Source: Flavobacterium potami (GTDB lineage Bacteria; Bacteroidota; Bacteroidia; Flavobacteriales; Flavobacteriaceae). Taken from it: a DNA stretch of 64,000 nucleotides. Location of the stretch: assembly GCF_020026915.1 (NCBI RefSeq), contig NZ_JAINUY010000001.1:620001-684000 (forward strand). Reading direction: 5' to 3'. A model generated the notes under the pieces. The model was not told the DNA's origin. It was given only the letters and a program-made list of their open reading frames with translations, and searched no databases. Made by a program: the position numbers and the translations under genes. This document shows, one piece after another, positions 27,800 to 36,260 of this stretch. Each line of letters begins with the position of its first letter. Position 1 is the first letter of the stretch.

Positions 27800-28690
27800 A
27801 TGATTAATATAAGGAAGTTTGCAGCAATAGATATCGGTTCAAATGCCATGAGGCTTCTGATATCGAATGTTGTAGAACAAGACGGAAAAGAACCACAGTT
27901 TAACAAAAGTTCCCTTGTTCGTGTGCCAATTCGTCTAGGTCAGGATGCCTTTACCGTTGGTGAAATTTCGCCAGAAAATATAGATCGAATGGTTGATGCT
28001 ATGAAAGCATTTAATCTCTTGATGAAAGTACATAAAGTAGAGCGTTATATGGCGTTTGCAACTTCTGCAATGCGTGAAGCCTATAATGCCAAAGAAGTTG
28101 TAGCTTTAATAAAAAAGAAAGCCGACATTAAAATCGAAATTATCGATGGTAAAAAAGAAGCCGCAATTATTGCTTCTACCGATTTACATCATTTAATTAA
28201 ATCTGACGAAACCTACCTTTTTGTGGATGTTGGAGGTGGAAGTACAGAATTTACCTTATTTTCAGATGGAAAATTAATCAATTCAAGATCTTTCAAAGCA
28301 GGAACGGTTCGTTTATTGAATAATATGGTTCACGATGTAGTTTGGGATGAAATCGAAAAATGGATTAAAACCAATACTGCAGATTACGATGAGGTAACTC
28401 TAATAGGTTCTGGAGGGAATATCAATAAATTGTTTAAAATGTCAGGAAAACAGCAAGAGAAGCCGCTTTCTTATATTTACATCAATTCACAATATGCCTT
28501 TTTAAATTCATTGACTTACGAACAAAGAATTGCCGAATTAGGATTGAACTCTGACCGTGCCGACGTAATTATCCATGCCACAAGAATTTATCTTAATGCC
28601 ATGAAATGGAGCGGAGCACGCCAGATTTATGTTCCTAAAATCGGACTTTCAGATGGTATCGTAAAAGCAATGTATTACGGTAAAATTTAA
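27800..28690 (+). CDS. ppx: Exopolyphosphatase (Ppx/GppA family)
   Basis: 296 residues from ATG 27800; a GTG two codons earlier (27794) is equally readable. ASKHA fold: AAIDIGSNAMRLLI (phosphate 1 loop), FVDVGGGSTEFTLF (phosphate 2), LIGSGGNINKLF. The short length matches the two-domain type without the HD extension of E. coli Ppx. It hydrolyses polyphosphate ends or pppGpp. Downstream of ppk1 in the same direction, so synthesis and breakdown are encoded together. Confidence 0.9.
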   Translation: MINIRKFAAIDIGSNAMRLLISNVVEQDGKEPQFNKSSLVRVPIRLGQDAFTVGEISPENIDRMVDAMKAFNLLMKVHKVERYMAFATSAMREAYNAKEVVALIKKKADIKIEIIDGKKEAAIIASTDLHHLIKSDETYLFVDVGGGSTEFTLFSDGKLINSRSFKAGTVRLLNNMVHDVVWDEIEKWIKTNTADYDEVTLIGSGGNINKLFKMSGKQQEKPLSYIYINSQYAFLNSLTYEQRIAELGLNSDRADVIIHATRIYLNAMKWSGARQIYVPKIGLSDGIVKAMYYGKI

Positions 28691-28700
28691 TTTTTTTAGT

Positions 28701-28777
28701 CACGAATTACACGAATTTTCACGAATTACTTATTTTAGTTTAGCTAATAAATTAGTGTCAATTTGTGTAATTCGTGG
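28701..28777. repeat. Inverted CACGAATT word repeat
   Basis: TCACGAATTACACGAATT (28701-28718) opposes AATTTGTGTAATTCGTGG (28760-28777). It lies between ppx and the Crp-like gene, and a similar element precedes the dioxygenase gene at 45012. It may end the polyphosphate operon. Confidence 0.7.
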
Positions 28778-28795
28778 CAAAAAGAAACAATAAAT

Positions 28796-29356
28796 ATGAA
28801 ATCTGTTTTCCAATCCATTCAAGATTTTTCTGCGGATGAATTAAATCTTTTAGATGATTTAATTACTTTTCGTACGTTGAAAAAAGGCGAACTTTTATTG
28901 ACGGAAAATCATGTTTGCAACGAAATAGTTTTTATAAAAAAAGGAATTCTCCGTTCTTTTTTTGTGAATCATAAAGGGGATGAAATCACCAATTGTTTTG
29001 CTTTTGAGAATGAATTTATGGCTTCTTTTGCCAGTTTTATTACGCAAGAAAAAGCAGAAGAAAATATCCAAGCTCTTACCGATACAGAATTACAGATTCT
29101 CGATCGCAAAGCTTTAGAAAAACTCTACAAATCGGGATTCAATTGGCAGGAAACTGGCCGAAAATTGACCGAATTAGAATTCGTAAATCTGCATAAAAGA
29201 ATGGTTTCTTTTCAAAAACTTTCAGGTGCTGAACGTTACGAAGAATTATATCAGAATCATCAAAAATACATACAGTTAATTCCACTTCAATATTTAGCTT
29301 CTTATTTAGGAATTACACCAAGACATTTAAGCCGAATTCGTAAAGCTGTATTATAG
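28796..29356 (+). CDS. Crp/Fnr-family transcriptional regulator
   Basis: 186 residues from ATG 28796; earlier in-frame codons lie inside the 3' arm of a hairpin. Cyclic-nucleotide-binding-like jellyroll (KKGELLLTENHVCNEIVFIKK, GILRSFFVN, FENEFMASFASFI), a dimer helix, and a C-terminal helix-turn-helix (IPLQYLASYLGITPRHLSRI). This shortened Crp-like type is common in Bacteroidetes; the ligand is unknown. It precedes an NAD(P)H oxidoreductase gene by 55 nt and may control it. Confidence 0.85.
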   Translation: MKSVFQSIQDFSADELNLLDDLITFRTLKKGELLLTENHVCNEIVFIKKGILRSFFVNHKGDEITNCFAFENEFMASFASFITQEKAEENIQALTDTELQILDRKALEKLYKSGFNWQETGRKLTELEFVNLHKRMVSFQKLSGAERYEELYQNHQKYIQLIPLQYLASYLGITPRHLSRIRKAVL

Positions 29357-29411
29357 GACATTTGTCTAGTGTAACAAATTGCACGAATAGTATTTTTGAA
29401 AAAACTTCGAT

Positions 29412-29990
29412 ATGAAAAAAATACTAATAATAAACGGCCATCCCAACGGTAAAAGCTTTAATTTCGGAATAGCAGAATCGTATAAAAATGGAGCAATTTC
29501 ATCAGGCGCGCAAGTAGAAACTATTACAATTGCCGATTTAAAATTTAATCCAAATCTTCAATATGGGTATCAAAAACGAACAGAACTAGAAGCAGATCTT
29601 CTAGAAGCTTGGCGGAAAATACAAAATGCAGAGCACTTAGTTTGGATTCACCCTGTTTGGTGGGGTGGGCTTCCGGCTATAACTAAAGGTTTTATTGATC
29701 GTTTGTTTTTGCCTGGAATGGCATTTCAATATCGTGAAAATTCGGTTTGGTGGGACAAGTTGCTAAAAGGCAAAACAGCACATATTATTACAACTTTAGA
29801 TCAGCCTAGCTGGTATTATAGATTTGTTTACGGCAGACCGAGTGTGAATCAATTAAAGAAATCTACTTTAGAATTTTGTGGTATAAAACCGGTAAAAGTA
29901 AGTTATATTGGAATTGTAAAAGGTTCGACTGAAGAACAAAGAAAAAAATGGCTTGAAAAAGTGTATAATTTTGGCTTCAGAAATAAATAA
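29412..29990 (+). CDS. NAD(P)H-dependent oxidoreductase, flavodoxin-like fold
   Basis: 192 residues. Family features: ILIINGHPNGKSFN at the N-terminus (FMN phosphate site), HLVWIHPVWWGGLPAITKGF (isoalloxazine site), and DRLFLPGMAFQYR. It resembles the KefF/MdaB/NQO type of quinone reductases, which reduce quinones or electrophiles using an FMN or FAD. It follows the Crp-like gene on the same strand. Confidence 0.85.
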   Translation: MKKILIINGHPNGKSFNFGIAESYKNGAISSGAQVETITIADLKFNPNLQYGYQKRTELEADLLEAWRKIQNAEHLVWIHPVWWGGLPAITKGFIDRLFLPGMAFQYRENSVWWDKLLKGKTAHIITTLDQPSWYYRFVYGRPSVNQLKKSTLEFCGIKPVKVSYIGIVKGSTEEQRKKWLEKVYNFGFRNK

Positions 29991-29996
29991 AAAATC

Positions 29997-31747
29997 TTAA
30001 TCCTTTAAATCCAATCCAAATGTAGAACGCAAAAGTTCAATGTTTGGATTGATTTCAAGAAAACGATTGTATCGATCCTGATTATTGTAGCTTCGTTTTG
30101 TTTCGACTTGTTCGTTTACAATCACTTCAATAGTAATGTCGTGATTGTGCAAATGACCTTTTAAATGGCCTAATAAACCGTTAACCTGACTTTCAAATTC
30201 CAGTTTAGAACCTTCATTAGGCAACTCATAAAAAATTTTGGTTCCGTCCAAAACGGGATCGGTGATCAATAAGATCGACTCCATAATCTTTAAACCTTTT
30301 TGACCTAAACGTTCCGCATATTTGTTCCAATGTAAACGCATGTCGGTTTCGTTAAATTCTTCGGTAGGTAGAACAGAAGAAGGTTTAACATATGTTTTAC
30401 TGTTTTCCTCCATTTCTTTTTTCTTGCGAATACTGGCAAGTGAAAAAGCAGAAACTTTTGGAGTGCCATCTGATTCTGTTCTTGGAGGTTGTGGAGTCTG
30501 AACTTTTGGTGCTTCAGCAACTTGTTCTGGTTGCGAAACAACAGTTTTAGTTTCAGTTGCAGTAGTTTGATTTTCGGCAGCTGAAGTGTTGTCAGTTTTA
30601 GGGTTTGAAGTTTGGACTTCAACAATAGAATATCCGCCGTTTTTAAAGTAAACGGGTGGAATTATGAATTGCTCAGCTTTTTTTTTTCTCCATCAAAGTT
30701 GATAGAGGCCAATTGCATCAAGCATAATTCAACTAAAAGACGTTGATTTTGACTTAATTTATACTTTAAATCACAGTCGTTTGCGATATCAATTCCTTTT
30801 AATAAAAATTCCTGAGAACACTTTTGAGATTGAGTATGATACATTTGTTGTGCTTGTTCTCCAACTTCTAATAGAGCAATTGTAGAAGGTGTTTTACTTA
30901 CCAATAAATCTCTAAAGTGAGAAGCTAAACCAGCAATAAAATGATGTCCGTCAAAACCTTTTGCAAGAATGTCGTTATAAGCTAATAAAAGGTTTGGAAT
31001 TTCATTTTCTAAAAGTAAATCTGTAATCGTGATATACGTTTCGTAATCTAAAACGTTTAGATTTTCGGTTACTGCCTGACGTGTTAAATTGGTTCCGCAA
31101 TACGAAACCACACGGTCAAAAATAGACAATGCATCACGCATTGCACCATCTGCTTTTTGAGCAATAATGTGCAGTGCATCGTCTTCAAAATTGATTCCTT
31201 GACTTTCAGCAACGTCTGCCAAATGTTCTTTAGCGTCTTTTACCGTAATTCTTTTGAAATCGAATATCTGGCAACGAGATAAAATCGTTGGAAGAATTTT
31301 GTGTTTTTCTGTTGTTGCTAAAATAAAAATAGCGTGTTTTGGCGGTTCTTCTAGCGTTTTAAGAAAAGCATTAAAAGCGGCCGAAGACAACATGTGGACC
31401 TCGTCAATGATATATACTTTGTACTGTCCAGTTTGTGGCGGAATTCGAACCTGATCGATCAAGCTACGAATATCATCAACCGAGTTGTTTGAAGCAGCAT
31501 CTAACTCAAAAACGTTAAAAGCAAAATCTTCAGTTGGATCGTCATATCCAGGCTGATTTATTTTTCGAGCTAAGATACGTGCACAAGTTGTTTTACCAAC
31601 TCCACGTGGTCCTGTAAATAAAAGAGCCGAAGCCAAATGATTGGTTTCAATAGCATTCAACAAAGTGTTGGTAATGGCTTTCTGTCCCACAACATCCTTA
31701 AAGGTCTGCGGGCGATATTTACGAGCCGATACTACAAATTGTTCCAT
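29997..31747 (-). CDS. dnaX: DNA polymerase III gamma/tau, tau form by -1 frameshift
   Basis: Read with a -1 shift at the A10 run (30678-30687), the gene gives 583 residues. The zero frame covers the clamp-loader ATPase (Walker A GPRGVGKT at 46-53, YIIDEVHML, LATTEKHKILPTILSRC sensor region) to residue ~357. After the shift, the -1 frame stays open without a stop through AEQFIIPPVYFKNGGYSI, a Ser/Thr/Pro/Gln-rich linker, SAFSLASIRKKKE, and a C-terminal domain ending TFGLDLKD. This is what tau needs to bind the polymerase and helicase. The zinc-binding cysteines found in E. coli are absent. A sequencing error in the homopolymer (A11 read as A10) would give the same picture. Confidence 0.85.
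30662..31747 (-). CDS. dnaX: DnaX zero-frame product (gamma-like clamp loader ATPase)
   Basis: 361 residues ending GEKKKLSNS soon after the A10 run, without any shift. It contains the full AAA+ module and the oligomerisation domain (domain III: LLVELCLMQLASINFDG), so it would behave like the gamma subunit, which loads clamps but does not bridge polymerases. In E. coli a comparable short form is made by -1 frameshifting at A AAA AAG and in Thermus by transcript slippage on A9. Confidence 0.8.
   Translation of the reverse strand: MEQFVVSARKYRPQTFKDVVGQKAITNTLLNAIETNHLASALLFTGPRGVGKTTCARILARKINQPGYDDPTEDFAFNVFELDAASNNSVDDIRSLIDQVRIPPQTGQYKVYIIDEVHMLSSAAFNAFLKTLEEPPKHAIFILATTEKHKILPTILSRCQIFDFKRITVKDAKEHLADVAESQGINFEDDALHIIAQKADGAMRDALSIFDRVVSYCGTNLTRQAVTENLNVLDYETYITITDLLLENEIPNLLLAYNDILAKGFDGHHFIAGLASHFRDLLVSKTPSTIALLEVGEQAQQMYHTQSQKCSQEFLLKGIDIANDCDLKYKLSQNQRLLVELCLMQLASINFDGEKKKLSNS
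30678..30687 (-). other. A10 slippery run in dnaX
   Basis: On the mRNA: GGAG, ten A, then GCTGAGC. Zero-frame codons run GAA AAA AAA AAG CTG and stop seven codons after the AAG; the -1 frame stays open. A 6-bp hairpin CCGTTT/AAACGG lies about 21 nt beyond the run, far for a ribosomal stimulator, so transcript slippage fits at least as well. Confidence 0.7.
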
Positions 31748-31767
31748 ATTCTCTTTTTATTGGATAG

Positions 31768-31775
31768 CAAATATA
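31768..31775 (-). promoter_or_regulatory. -7 element TATATTTG of dnaX
   Basis: An exact TAnnTTTG on the minus strand, about 21 bp before the dnaX ATG. Confidence 0.55.
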
Positions 31776-31934
31776 GAGTATAATTTAATGATTTAAAAAT
31801 TTAAAAATTGAAAGATTTTTAAGTGGTTGAATCATCGTTGTTTCCATATTCAAAATAAAATCATATTTTAATTTAATAGTATTTTTAATATTTTTACAAG
31901 GAAGAAAAAGTCTCTGATTTTAAAGTCTAATGAA

Positions 31935-32534
31935 ATGAAAAAAACACTTGGTTTATTTTTGATGTTATTTTCCGTGTTGAATTATGCGCAGAATAATTCA
32001 ACTTTGAAGAACCAAAAAATAGCTTTGAAAGAGGCTGAAAGATTCTTGAACAGGAATGACTTAGAAATGGCCGCTGATATTTTAAAATATACAATTGCAT
32101 TAGATCCAAAAAGCAAAATAGGTGAACTTGCAGGTTCTAAATATGATTTAATAATTAAAAATAAGGTTCTAAAAGATATTCTAGGAAAATGGGTTTTATT
32201 TGAAAGAGGATCGAATTGGGGATTTACAGAAGAAAAGGATAATCTAAAAAGAAAAGTATTGATAATTACGGAAACTGAGTTTCAATTTTATGAGGAAAAT
32301 ATTCAGTCTAAAGAACTGAAAACTATCAAAACTGAAAAAATTATTCTTACAAAGCAAGAAGATGGGAGTCGTTCAAGTTTTGATTTTGTATTTTCCGATA
32401 AATCACTCTGGAGTTTCTTTTTTGATGAAAAGTTTGGTTTTTTAAGACAGTTTAATACAGGTGAAGAAACTAATGAAGGCAGAACTGAAATATTTTGCGG
32501 AAATAGTGAATTAAGATATAAAAGATATAATTAA
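31935..32534 (+). CDS. Hypothetical exported protein
   Basis: 199 residues. Signal peptide MKKTLGLFLMLFSVLNYAQ. Residues ~20-75 resemble a single TPR-like helical pair (KEAERFLNRNDLEMAADILKY). The rest is beta-rich and lipocalin-like in pattern (GKWVLFERGSNWGFTEEKD, VLIITETEFQFYEENIQ, DFVFSDKSLWSFFF), reminiscent of lipocalin-like domains of Bacteroidetes secreted proteins, but no motif confirms it. Followed 18 nt later by a small membrane protein gene. Confidence 0.7.
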   Translation: MKKTLGLFLMLFSVLNYAQNNSTLKNQKIALKEAERFLNRNDLEMAADILKYTIALDPKSKIGELAGSKYDLIIKNKVLKDILGKWVLFERGSNWGFTEEKDNLKRKVLIITETEFQFYEENIQSKELKTIKTEKIILTKQEDGSRSSFDFVFSDKSLWSFFFDEKFGFLRQFNTGEETNEGRTEIFCGNSELRYKRYN

Positions 32535-32552
32535 AAGGATAATATTATTTTC

Positions 32553-33035
32553 ATGCAGCAGTACCACTTTCAAAACAATACTTTACACTTAAAAGTAAAA
32601 AAATCACCATTTTTAGTTAGAGCAACAATGTTTGTAGTAGCTTTTTCATTTTTTATTTTTCCAGTAATTGGTTTAATTTTTTCTGTAATCGGTGGTTTCG
32701 GTTTGAATTTTAGCTATTTTATCGCAATCGGAATATTTTCTTTAATTGGATTTTATACACTTCGGGTTTCATTATGGAACACTTATGGCGAAGAAACGAT
32801 TCAAATTTTTGAAAATAAAGTTATTTACGAAGCCAATTATAAATGGTTTAAAGACGCAAAAAAAGAAACACTAATTTCAAACCCGAATTTTTATGCGGCA
32901 CCTGCCGGCTATGAAGAAGATAATGAAGGAGTTTTAATTATTGCTTCTGATGAAATTAAAATTGAATCTGTTGTTAAGATGAAAATGAACCAATTGGAAG
33001 ATTTGATTTCAATTTTGAAAAATTCTAAAAGCTAA
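32553..33035 (+). CDS. Hypothetical two-helix membrane protein
   Basis: 160 residues with hydrophobic segments at about 22-45 and 50-72 and a soluble C-terminal half rich in beta strands (ETIQIFENKVIYEANYKWFK, GVLIIASDEIKIES), similar in pattern to PH-like domains that follow two helices in many small membrane proteins. Family not assigned. It probably shares a transcript with the exported protein 18 nt upstream. Confidence 0.65.
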   Translation: MQQYHFQNNTLHLKVKKSPFLVRATMFVVAFSFFIFPVIGLIFSVIGGFGLNFSYFIAIGIFSLIGFYTLRVSLWNTYGEETIQIFENKVIYEANYKWFKDAKKETLISNPNFYAAPAGYEEDNEGVLIIASDEIKIESVVKMKMNQLEDLISILKNSKS

Positions 33036-33148
33036 TTTAATGCTCTCTTTTAACTGGAAAACATATAATAAACATAACATTATAATATAATCATTTGATA
33101 ATTAATCTGTTTAATTTTAAAACAGTCAAATCATTAAAAGATTATATT

Positions 33149-33628
33149 ATGAAAATGAAGTCAATTTTATTAGGAATGGCACTTGCTGTTTCTTTAGTTG
33201 CCTGCGCTCCAAAAGATGCAGACATAGAAAAAGCAATTAGCGAAAAACTTGCAGATACTCCCGGAATCCAAGTTACAGTTCATGATGGTGTTGCCACAAT
33301 TACCGGAACTTGTGATGATGAAGCTTTCAAAAAGAACATTGAAAAAACAGTAAGAGCTACAAAAGGTGTAAAATCTGTTGTAAATACCTGCGAACTTGCC
33401 AGAGCCAACCAAGAACCTGCTGCTGCAGCGGTTGTCATTAATCCAGATACTGAATTGGATAAATCGGTACATAAAGTTGTAGATGCTTACGAAGGTGTAA
33501 GTGTTACTGTAGTTGGTGGTGTGGTTACACTTTCGGGTGAAATCAAAAAAGACAAATTACAGCCTTTAATGCAGAGTATTCAGGAATTGCGTCCTAAAAA
33601 AGTAGACAACAAATTAATCATAAAATAA
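33149..33628 (+). CDS. BON-domain lipoprotein (two BON domains)
   Basis: 159 residues from ATG 33149 (earlier codons of the frame have no leader character). Signal peptide MKMKSILLGMALAVSLVAC with a lipobox cysteine. BON domain 1 at about 25-85 (AISEKLADTPGIQVTVHDG, VATITGTCDDEAF, GVKSVVNTC) and BON domain 2 at about 100-159 (VVDAYEGVSVTVVGGVVTLSG). OsmY-like BON proteins sit in the periplasm, bind membranes and respond to osmotic stress. The next gene, 7 nt on, is a BON-LysM protein. Confidence 0.85.
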   Translation: MKMKSILLGMALAVSLVACAPKDADIEKAISEKLADTPGIQVTVHDGVATITGTCDDEAFKKNIEKTVRATKGVKSVVNTCELARANQEPAAAAVVINPDTELDKSVHKVVDAYEGVSVTVVGGVVTLSGEIKKDKLQPLMQSIQELRPKKVDNKLIIK

Positions 33629-33635
33629 AGATGTT

Positions 33636-34007
33636 ATGAATTTACAAGATAAATACCAAGAAGTAGCAAATTTAGCATCTGAATTAGGAATTGAAAATTT
33701 GCAAATAAGAGAACAAGACAATGTACTATATATTGACGGAACAGCGAAATCTGCCGCAGACAAAGAAAAATTGTGGAATGCTTACGAAAAAATAGATCCA
33801 GAATACAGATCGGCAGATGTTGTTATGAATATTGATGTTAAAGAAAGTGTTTCGAGAGAATATACTGTTGAAAGAGGTGATTCTCTTTCTAAAATTGGAA
33901 AAGCTTACGGCGTTTCTTGGCAGGATATTTTTGAAGCCAATAAAGATATTATTTCAAATCCGGATTTAATTCAGCCGGGATGGAAATTGAAAATACCGAC
34001 AACTTAA
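33636..34007 (+). CDS. BON-LysM protein (YgaU/Kbp-like)
   Basis: 123 residues without a signal peptide. N-terminal BON-like region at about 5-70 (NLQIREQDNVLYIDGTAKSA, DVVMNIDV) and a C-terminal LysM domain (YTVERGDSLSKIGKAYGVSW, ANKDIISNPDLIQPGWKLKI). The same two-domain plan occurs in E. coli Kbp (YgaU), a cytoplasmic potassium-binding protein; lack of a leader agrees with that. Cotranscribed with the BON lipoprotein. Confidence 0.85.
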   Translation: MNLQDKYQEVANLASELGIENLQIREQDNVLYIDGTAKSAADKEKLWNAYEKIDPEYRSADVVMNIDVKESVSREYTVERGDSLSKIGKAYGVSWQDIFEANKDIISNPDLIQPGWKLKIPTT

Positions 34008-34026
34008 GAGTTGTAAATTCCAATAA

Positions 34027-34073
34027 AAAAAATCCAAATTCCAACTTTTATTTAATTGGAATTTGGATTTTTT
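34027..34073. terminator. Bidirectional terminator, BON-LysM / 97-residue gene
   Basis: 18-bp perfect stem (34027-34044 with 34056-34073) carrying the AATCCAAATTCCAA word, A run on one side and T run on the other. The flanking genes converge. Same word family as the terminator at 8154. Confidence 0.85.
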
Positions 34074-34105
34074 ATTTCCCAAGTTTAAAGATTGGGGTTT
34101 AAAAT

Positions 34106-34399
34106 TTACCTTCCTCTAATGCTTAGATCAAATAAAAACTTTGAAGTTTCCTGATCTGAATCTGCTGAAAAACCAGCAACATAAACTCCTTTTTTTCCTG
34201 AAGTTGATCTAATTCCGTAAACAACTGCTTCATCTGCTGGGTCTGATTCCCCTTCGTATCGATACACATGAACAATTTCAAATTTGTCAGGATTTCTCTT
34301 AATCATTTCTGCATTTCGATTAAAATCGCATGTAAATCCTTTTTCATTCAATTGATCTAAAGCCTTTGAAACAGTTGCGTAATGATACATTCTTTTCAT
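34106..34399 (-). CDS. Small conserved Bacteroidetes protein
   Basis: 97 residues with no leader: [72 protein letters not shown] recall this family ([16 protein letters not shown]) often being labelled phosphoribosylpyrophosphate synthetase in databases, but it is far too short and has no PRPP or ATP motif, so that name should not be used. Function unknown. Confidence 0.7.
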   Translation of the reverse strand: MKRMYHYATVSKALDQLNEKGFTCDFNRNAEMIKRNPDKFEIVHVYRYEGESDPADEAVVYGIRSTSGKKGVYVAGFSADSDQETSKFLFDLSIRGR

Positions 34400-34516
34400 G
34401 ATAAACTGAATTTAATAATTATATAATTTTAAAGATAACTATTTTAAAATTAAAAAGTTAAGATGGAAGTCATAAAATGGGAAATTTAAAATGATTATTG
34501 TTAGTTCTTAAATTGC

Positions 34517-34524
34517 TACTTTTG
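34517..34524 (+). promoter_or_regulatory. -7 element TACTTTTG of rnpB
   Basis: An exact TAnnTTTG ending 4 nt before the start of RNase P helix P1 at 34529, the right place for initiation there. A TTG lies 16 nt further upstream. Confidence 0.65.
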
Positions 34525-34528
34525 CACG

Positions 34529-34851
34529 GCAGACCGCCTTATCGTCGTTCCGATTTATCGGGAGGGAGGAAAGTCCGGACACCATAGAGAAGCATAGCGG
34601 GTAACGCCCGTCGGCTCCGATTTTATCGGAGTTAGGACAAGTGCAGCAGAAAGTATGTACAGGTAATGCTGTAGTGAAACCAGGTAAACTCTATGCGGTG
34701 AAATACCAAGTATATCGGCATTTAAGGGCTTCTCGTTCGTTGCCGAAGGGTAGGTAGATTGAGTCCATCAGTAATGGTGGATCTAGATAAATGATAAGGT
34801 ATTGTTTTGTTGCAAAACGAGACAAGAACAGAATCCGGCTTACAGGTCTGC
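34529..34851 (+). ncRNA. rnpB: RNase P RNA (bacterial type A)
   Basis: The ends pair as helix P1: GCAGACC (34529-34535) with GGTCTGC (34845-34851). Conserved core blocks are present: GAGGAAAGTCCGGAC near the 5' side (CR I), GGACAAGTGCAGCAGAAAG, GTGAAACCAGGTAAACTC, and AGAATCCGGCTTACA before the 3' end (CR V). About 323 nt. It is the catalytic RNA that matures tRNA 5' ends; its partner RnpA is not in the window. A T run after 34851 acts as terminator. Confidence 0.95.
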
Positions 34852-34859
34852 ATTTTTTA

Positions 34860-34867
34860 TATATTTG
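34860..34867 (+). promoter_or_regulatory. -7 element TATATTTG of the symporter gene
   Basis: An exact TAnnTTTG starting 9 bp after the end of rnpB helix P1, overlapping the rnpB terminator T run. The leader to ATG 34890 would be about 15 nt. Confidence 0.5.
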
Positions 34868-34889
34868 TGAAACTAACTAACCCAATTTC

Positions 34890-36140
34890 ATGAATATTCC
34901 CTCTCCAAATTCTTCTTCAAATACCAAGAAAAGCCTTTTCAAAACAGTTGTAACCAATCTTACGTTTTGGGTTTTGATTTCGATTATCGTCGGCGTTGTA
35001 CTGGGACATTTTTCTCCAGAAAATGGAGTAAAAATGGAAGTATTAGGCAAGAAGTTTATTCAGCTTATTTCTGTTTTTATCGGGCCAATTATTTTTCTCA
35101 CGATTGTTTTAGGGATTTCTGGAATGGGAAACCTAAAAAAAGTGGGACGTATTGGTATAAAAGCATTAACCTATTTTGAAGTCGTTTCGACGGTAGCTTT
35201 AGCAATTGGTGTTACGGTGGCTTATGTCTTTAAACCAGGAAAAATAGACAAATCTAGTTTGACTTTTGGCGATGCAAGTCAATATACAAATGGGGCAGCG
35301 GAACATTTTTCATGGATGAAATTTTTCCTTTCCAATTTTACACTTCAGGTTTTATTAGCTGCGATTATCTGCGGAATCGCACTGAACTTTTATAAAAAAA
35401 GAGAACAGACTATCTTGGTTTTAGAACGTGCCTCAAAAGTGGTTTTCTTCGGTTTAAAATATGTTATGTATCTCGCTCCAATAGGTGCTTTTGGCGGAAT
35501 GGCTTATACGATTGGTAAATTTGGTTTAGCGACCTTAATTCCGTTGGGGAAATTGATGCTTTGCGTTTATTTGACAATGGCTTTGTTTGTTTTTTTAATT
35601 CTGGGAAGTATGCTGAGATACTACAAAATCAGTATTCTTTCAATTTTGAAATACATAAAAGAAGAACTTTTATTGGTTTTAGGAACATCATCATCAGAAG
35701 CGGCTTTGCCAAGCATTATGGTAAAACTGGAAAGAATGGGGTGTAGTAAATCGGTTGTAGGATTGGTAATTCCGACGGGGTATTCTTTTAATTTGGATGG
35801 AACTTCTATTTATCTTTCGATGTCGGTTATCTTTATTGCGCAATTGTACGACGTTCATTTGAGTTTCTTCGAAATTATGACCGTAATCGGAATTTTGATG
35901 ATTACTTCCAAAGGTGCAGCAGGAGTAACAGGAAGCGGTTTTATAGTTTTAGCATCGACTTTAACAGCATTGCATAAAATTCCGGTGGAAGGTTTGGCCT
36001 TTTTATTGGGAGTTGATAAATTTATGAGCGAGGCCAGAGCCATTACCAATTTGATCGGAAATACTGTAGCAACCATTATCATTTCAAAAACAGAAAGAGA
36101 TTTTACAGAACTGAATTTGAATCCGGTTTTAGAAGAATAA
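34890..36140 (+). CDS. Dicarboxylate/amino acid:cation symporter (DAACS family)
   Basis: 416 residues with about eight membrane segments and the two re-entrant loops of the family: GTSSSEAALPSIM (serine-rich HP1), GYSFNLDGTSIYLS (NMDGT-like TM7 motif), and TSKGAAGVTGSGFIVLASTL (HP2). It imports C4-dicarboxylates, glutamate or aspartate with sodium or protons; the substrate cannot be fixed by eye. It has a short leader and its promoter overlaps the rnpB terminator. Confidence 0.93.
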   Translation: MNIPSPNSSSNTKKSLFKTVVTNLTFWVLISIIVGVVLGHFSPENGVKMEVLGKKFIQLISVFIGPIIFLTIVLGISGMGNLKKVGRIGIKALTYFEVVSTVALAIGVTVAYVFKPGKIDKSSLTFGDASQYTNGAAEHFSWMKFFLSNFTLQVLLAAIICGIALNFYKKREQTILVLERASKVVFFGLKYVMYLAPIGAFGGMAYTIGKFGLATLIPLGKLMLCVYLTMALFVFLILGSMLRYYKISILSILKYIKEELLLVLGTSSSEAALPSIMVKLERMGCSKSVVGLVIPTGYSFNLDGTSIYLSMSVIFIAQLYDVHLSFFEIMTVIGILMITSKGAAGVTGSGFIVLASTLTALHKIPVEGLAFLLGVDKFMSEARAITNLIGNTVATIIISKTERDFTELNLNPVLEE

Positions 36141-36183
36141 AATTTTTCAGCTGCAAAGGCTCGAAGGTTTTAAGTTTTTATTT

Positions 36184-36256
36184 TAATCTCGCAAAGACGC
36201 AAAGTCGCAAAATATATTAATTCATTAAGCTCAGAAAAAACTTTGCGACTTTGCAA
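36184..36256. repeat. Inverted CGCAAAGTCGC word repeat, probable bidirectional terminator
   Basis: TCGCAAAGACGCAAAGTCGCAA opposes TTTGCGACTTTGCAA. It lies between the symporter gene and the converging 64-residue gene. Same word family as the outer arms at 6167-6355. Confidence 0.7.
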
Positions 36257-36260
36257 TAAA

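Noticed and set aside
30305..30625. A 106-codon minus-strand frame in the dnaX 3' region
   Set aside because: Leucine/lysine-rich low-complexity translation, out of frame with the tau linker and tail, which read as sensible protein in the -1 frame.
31927..32109. A 60-codon minus-strand frame
   Set aside because: Antisense to the exported 199-residue protein's signal peptide region.
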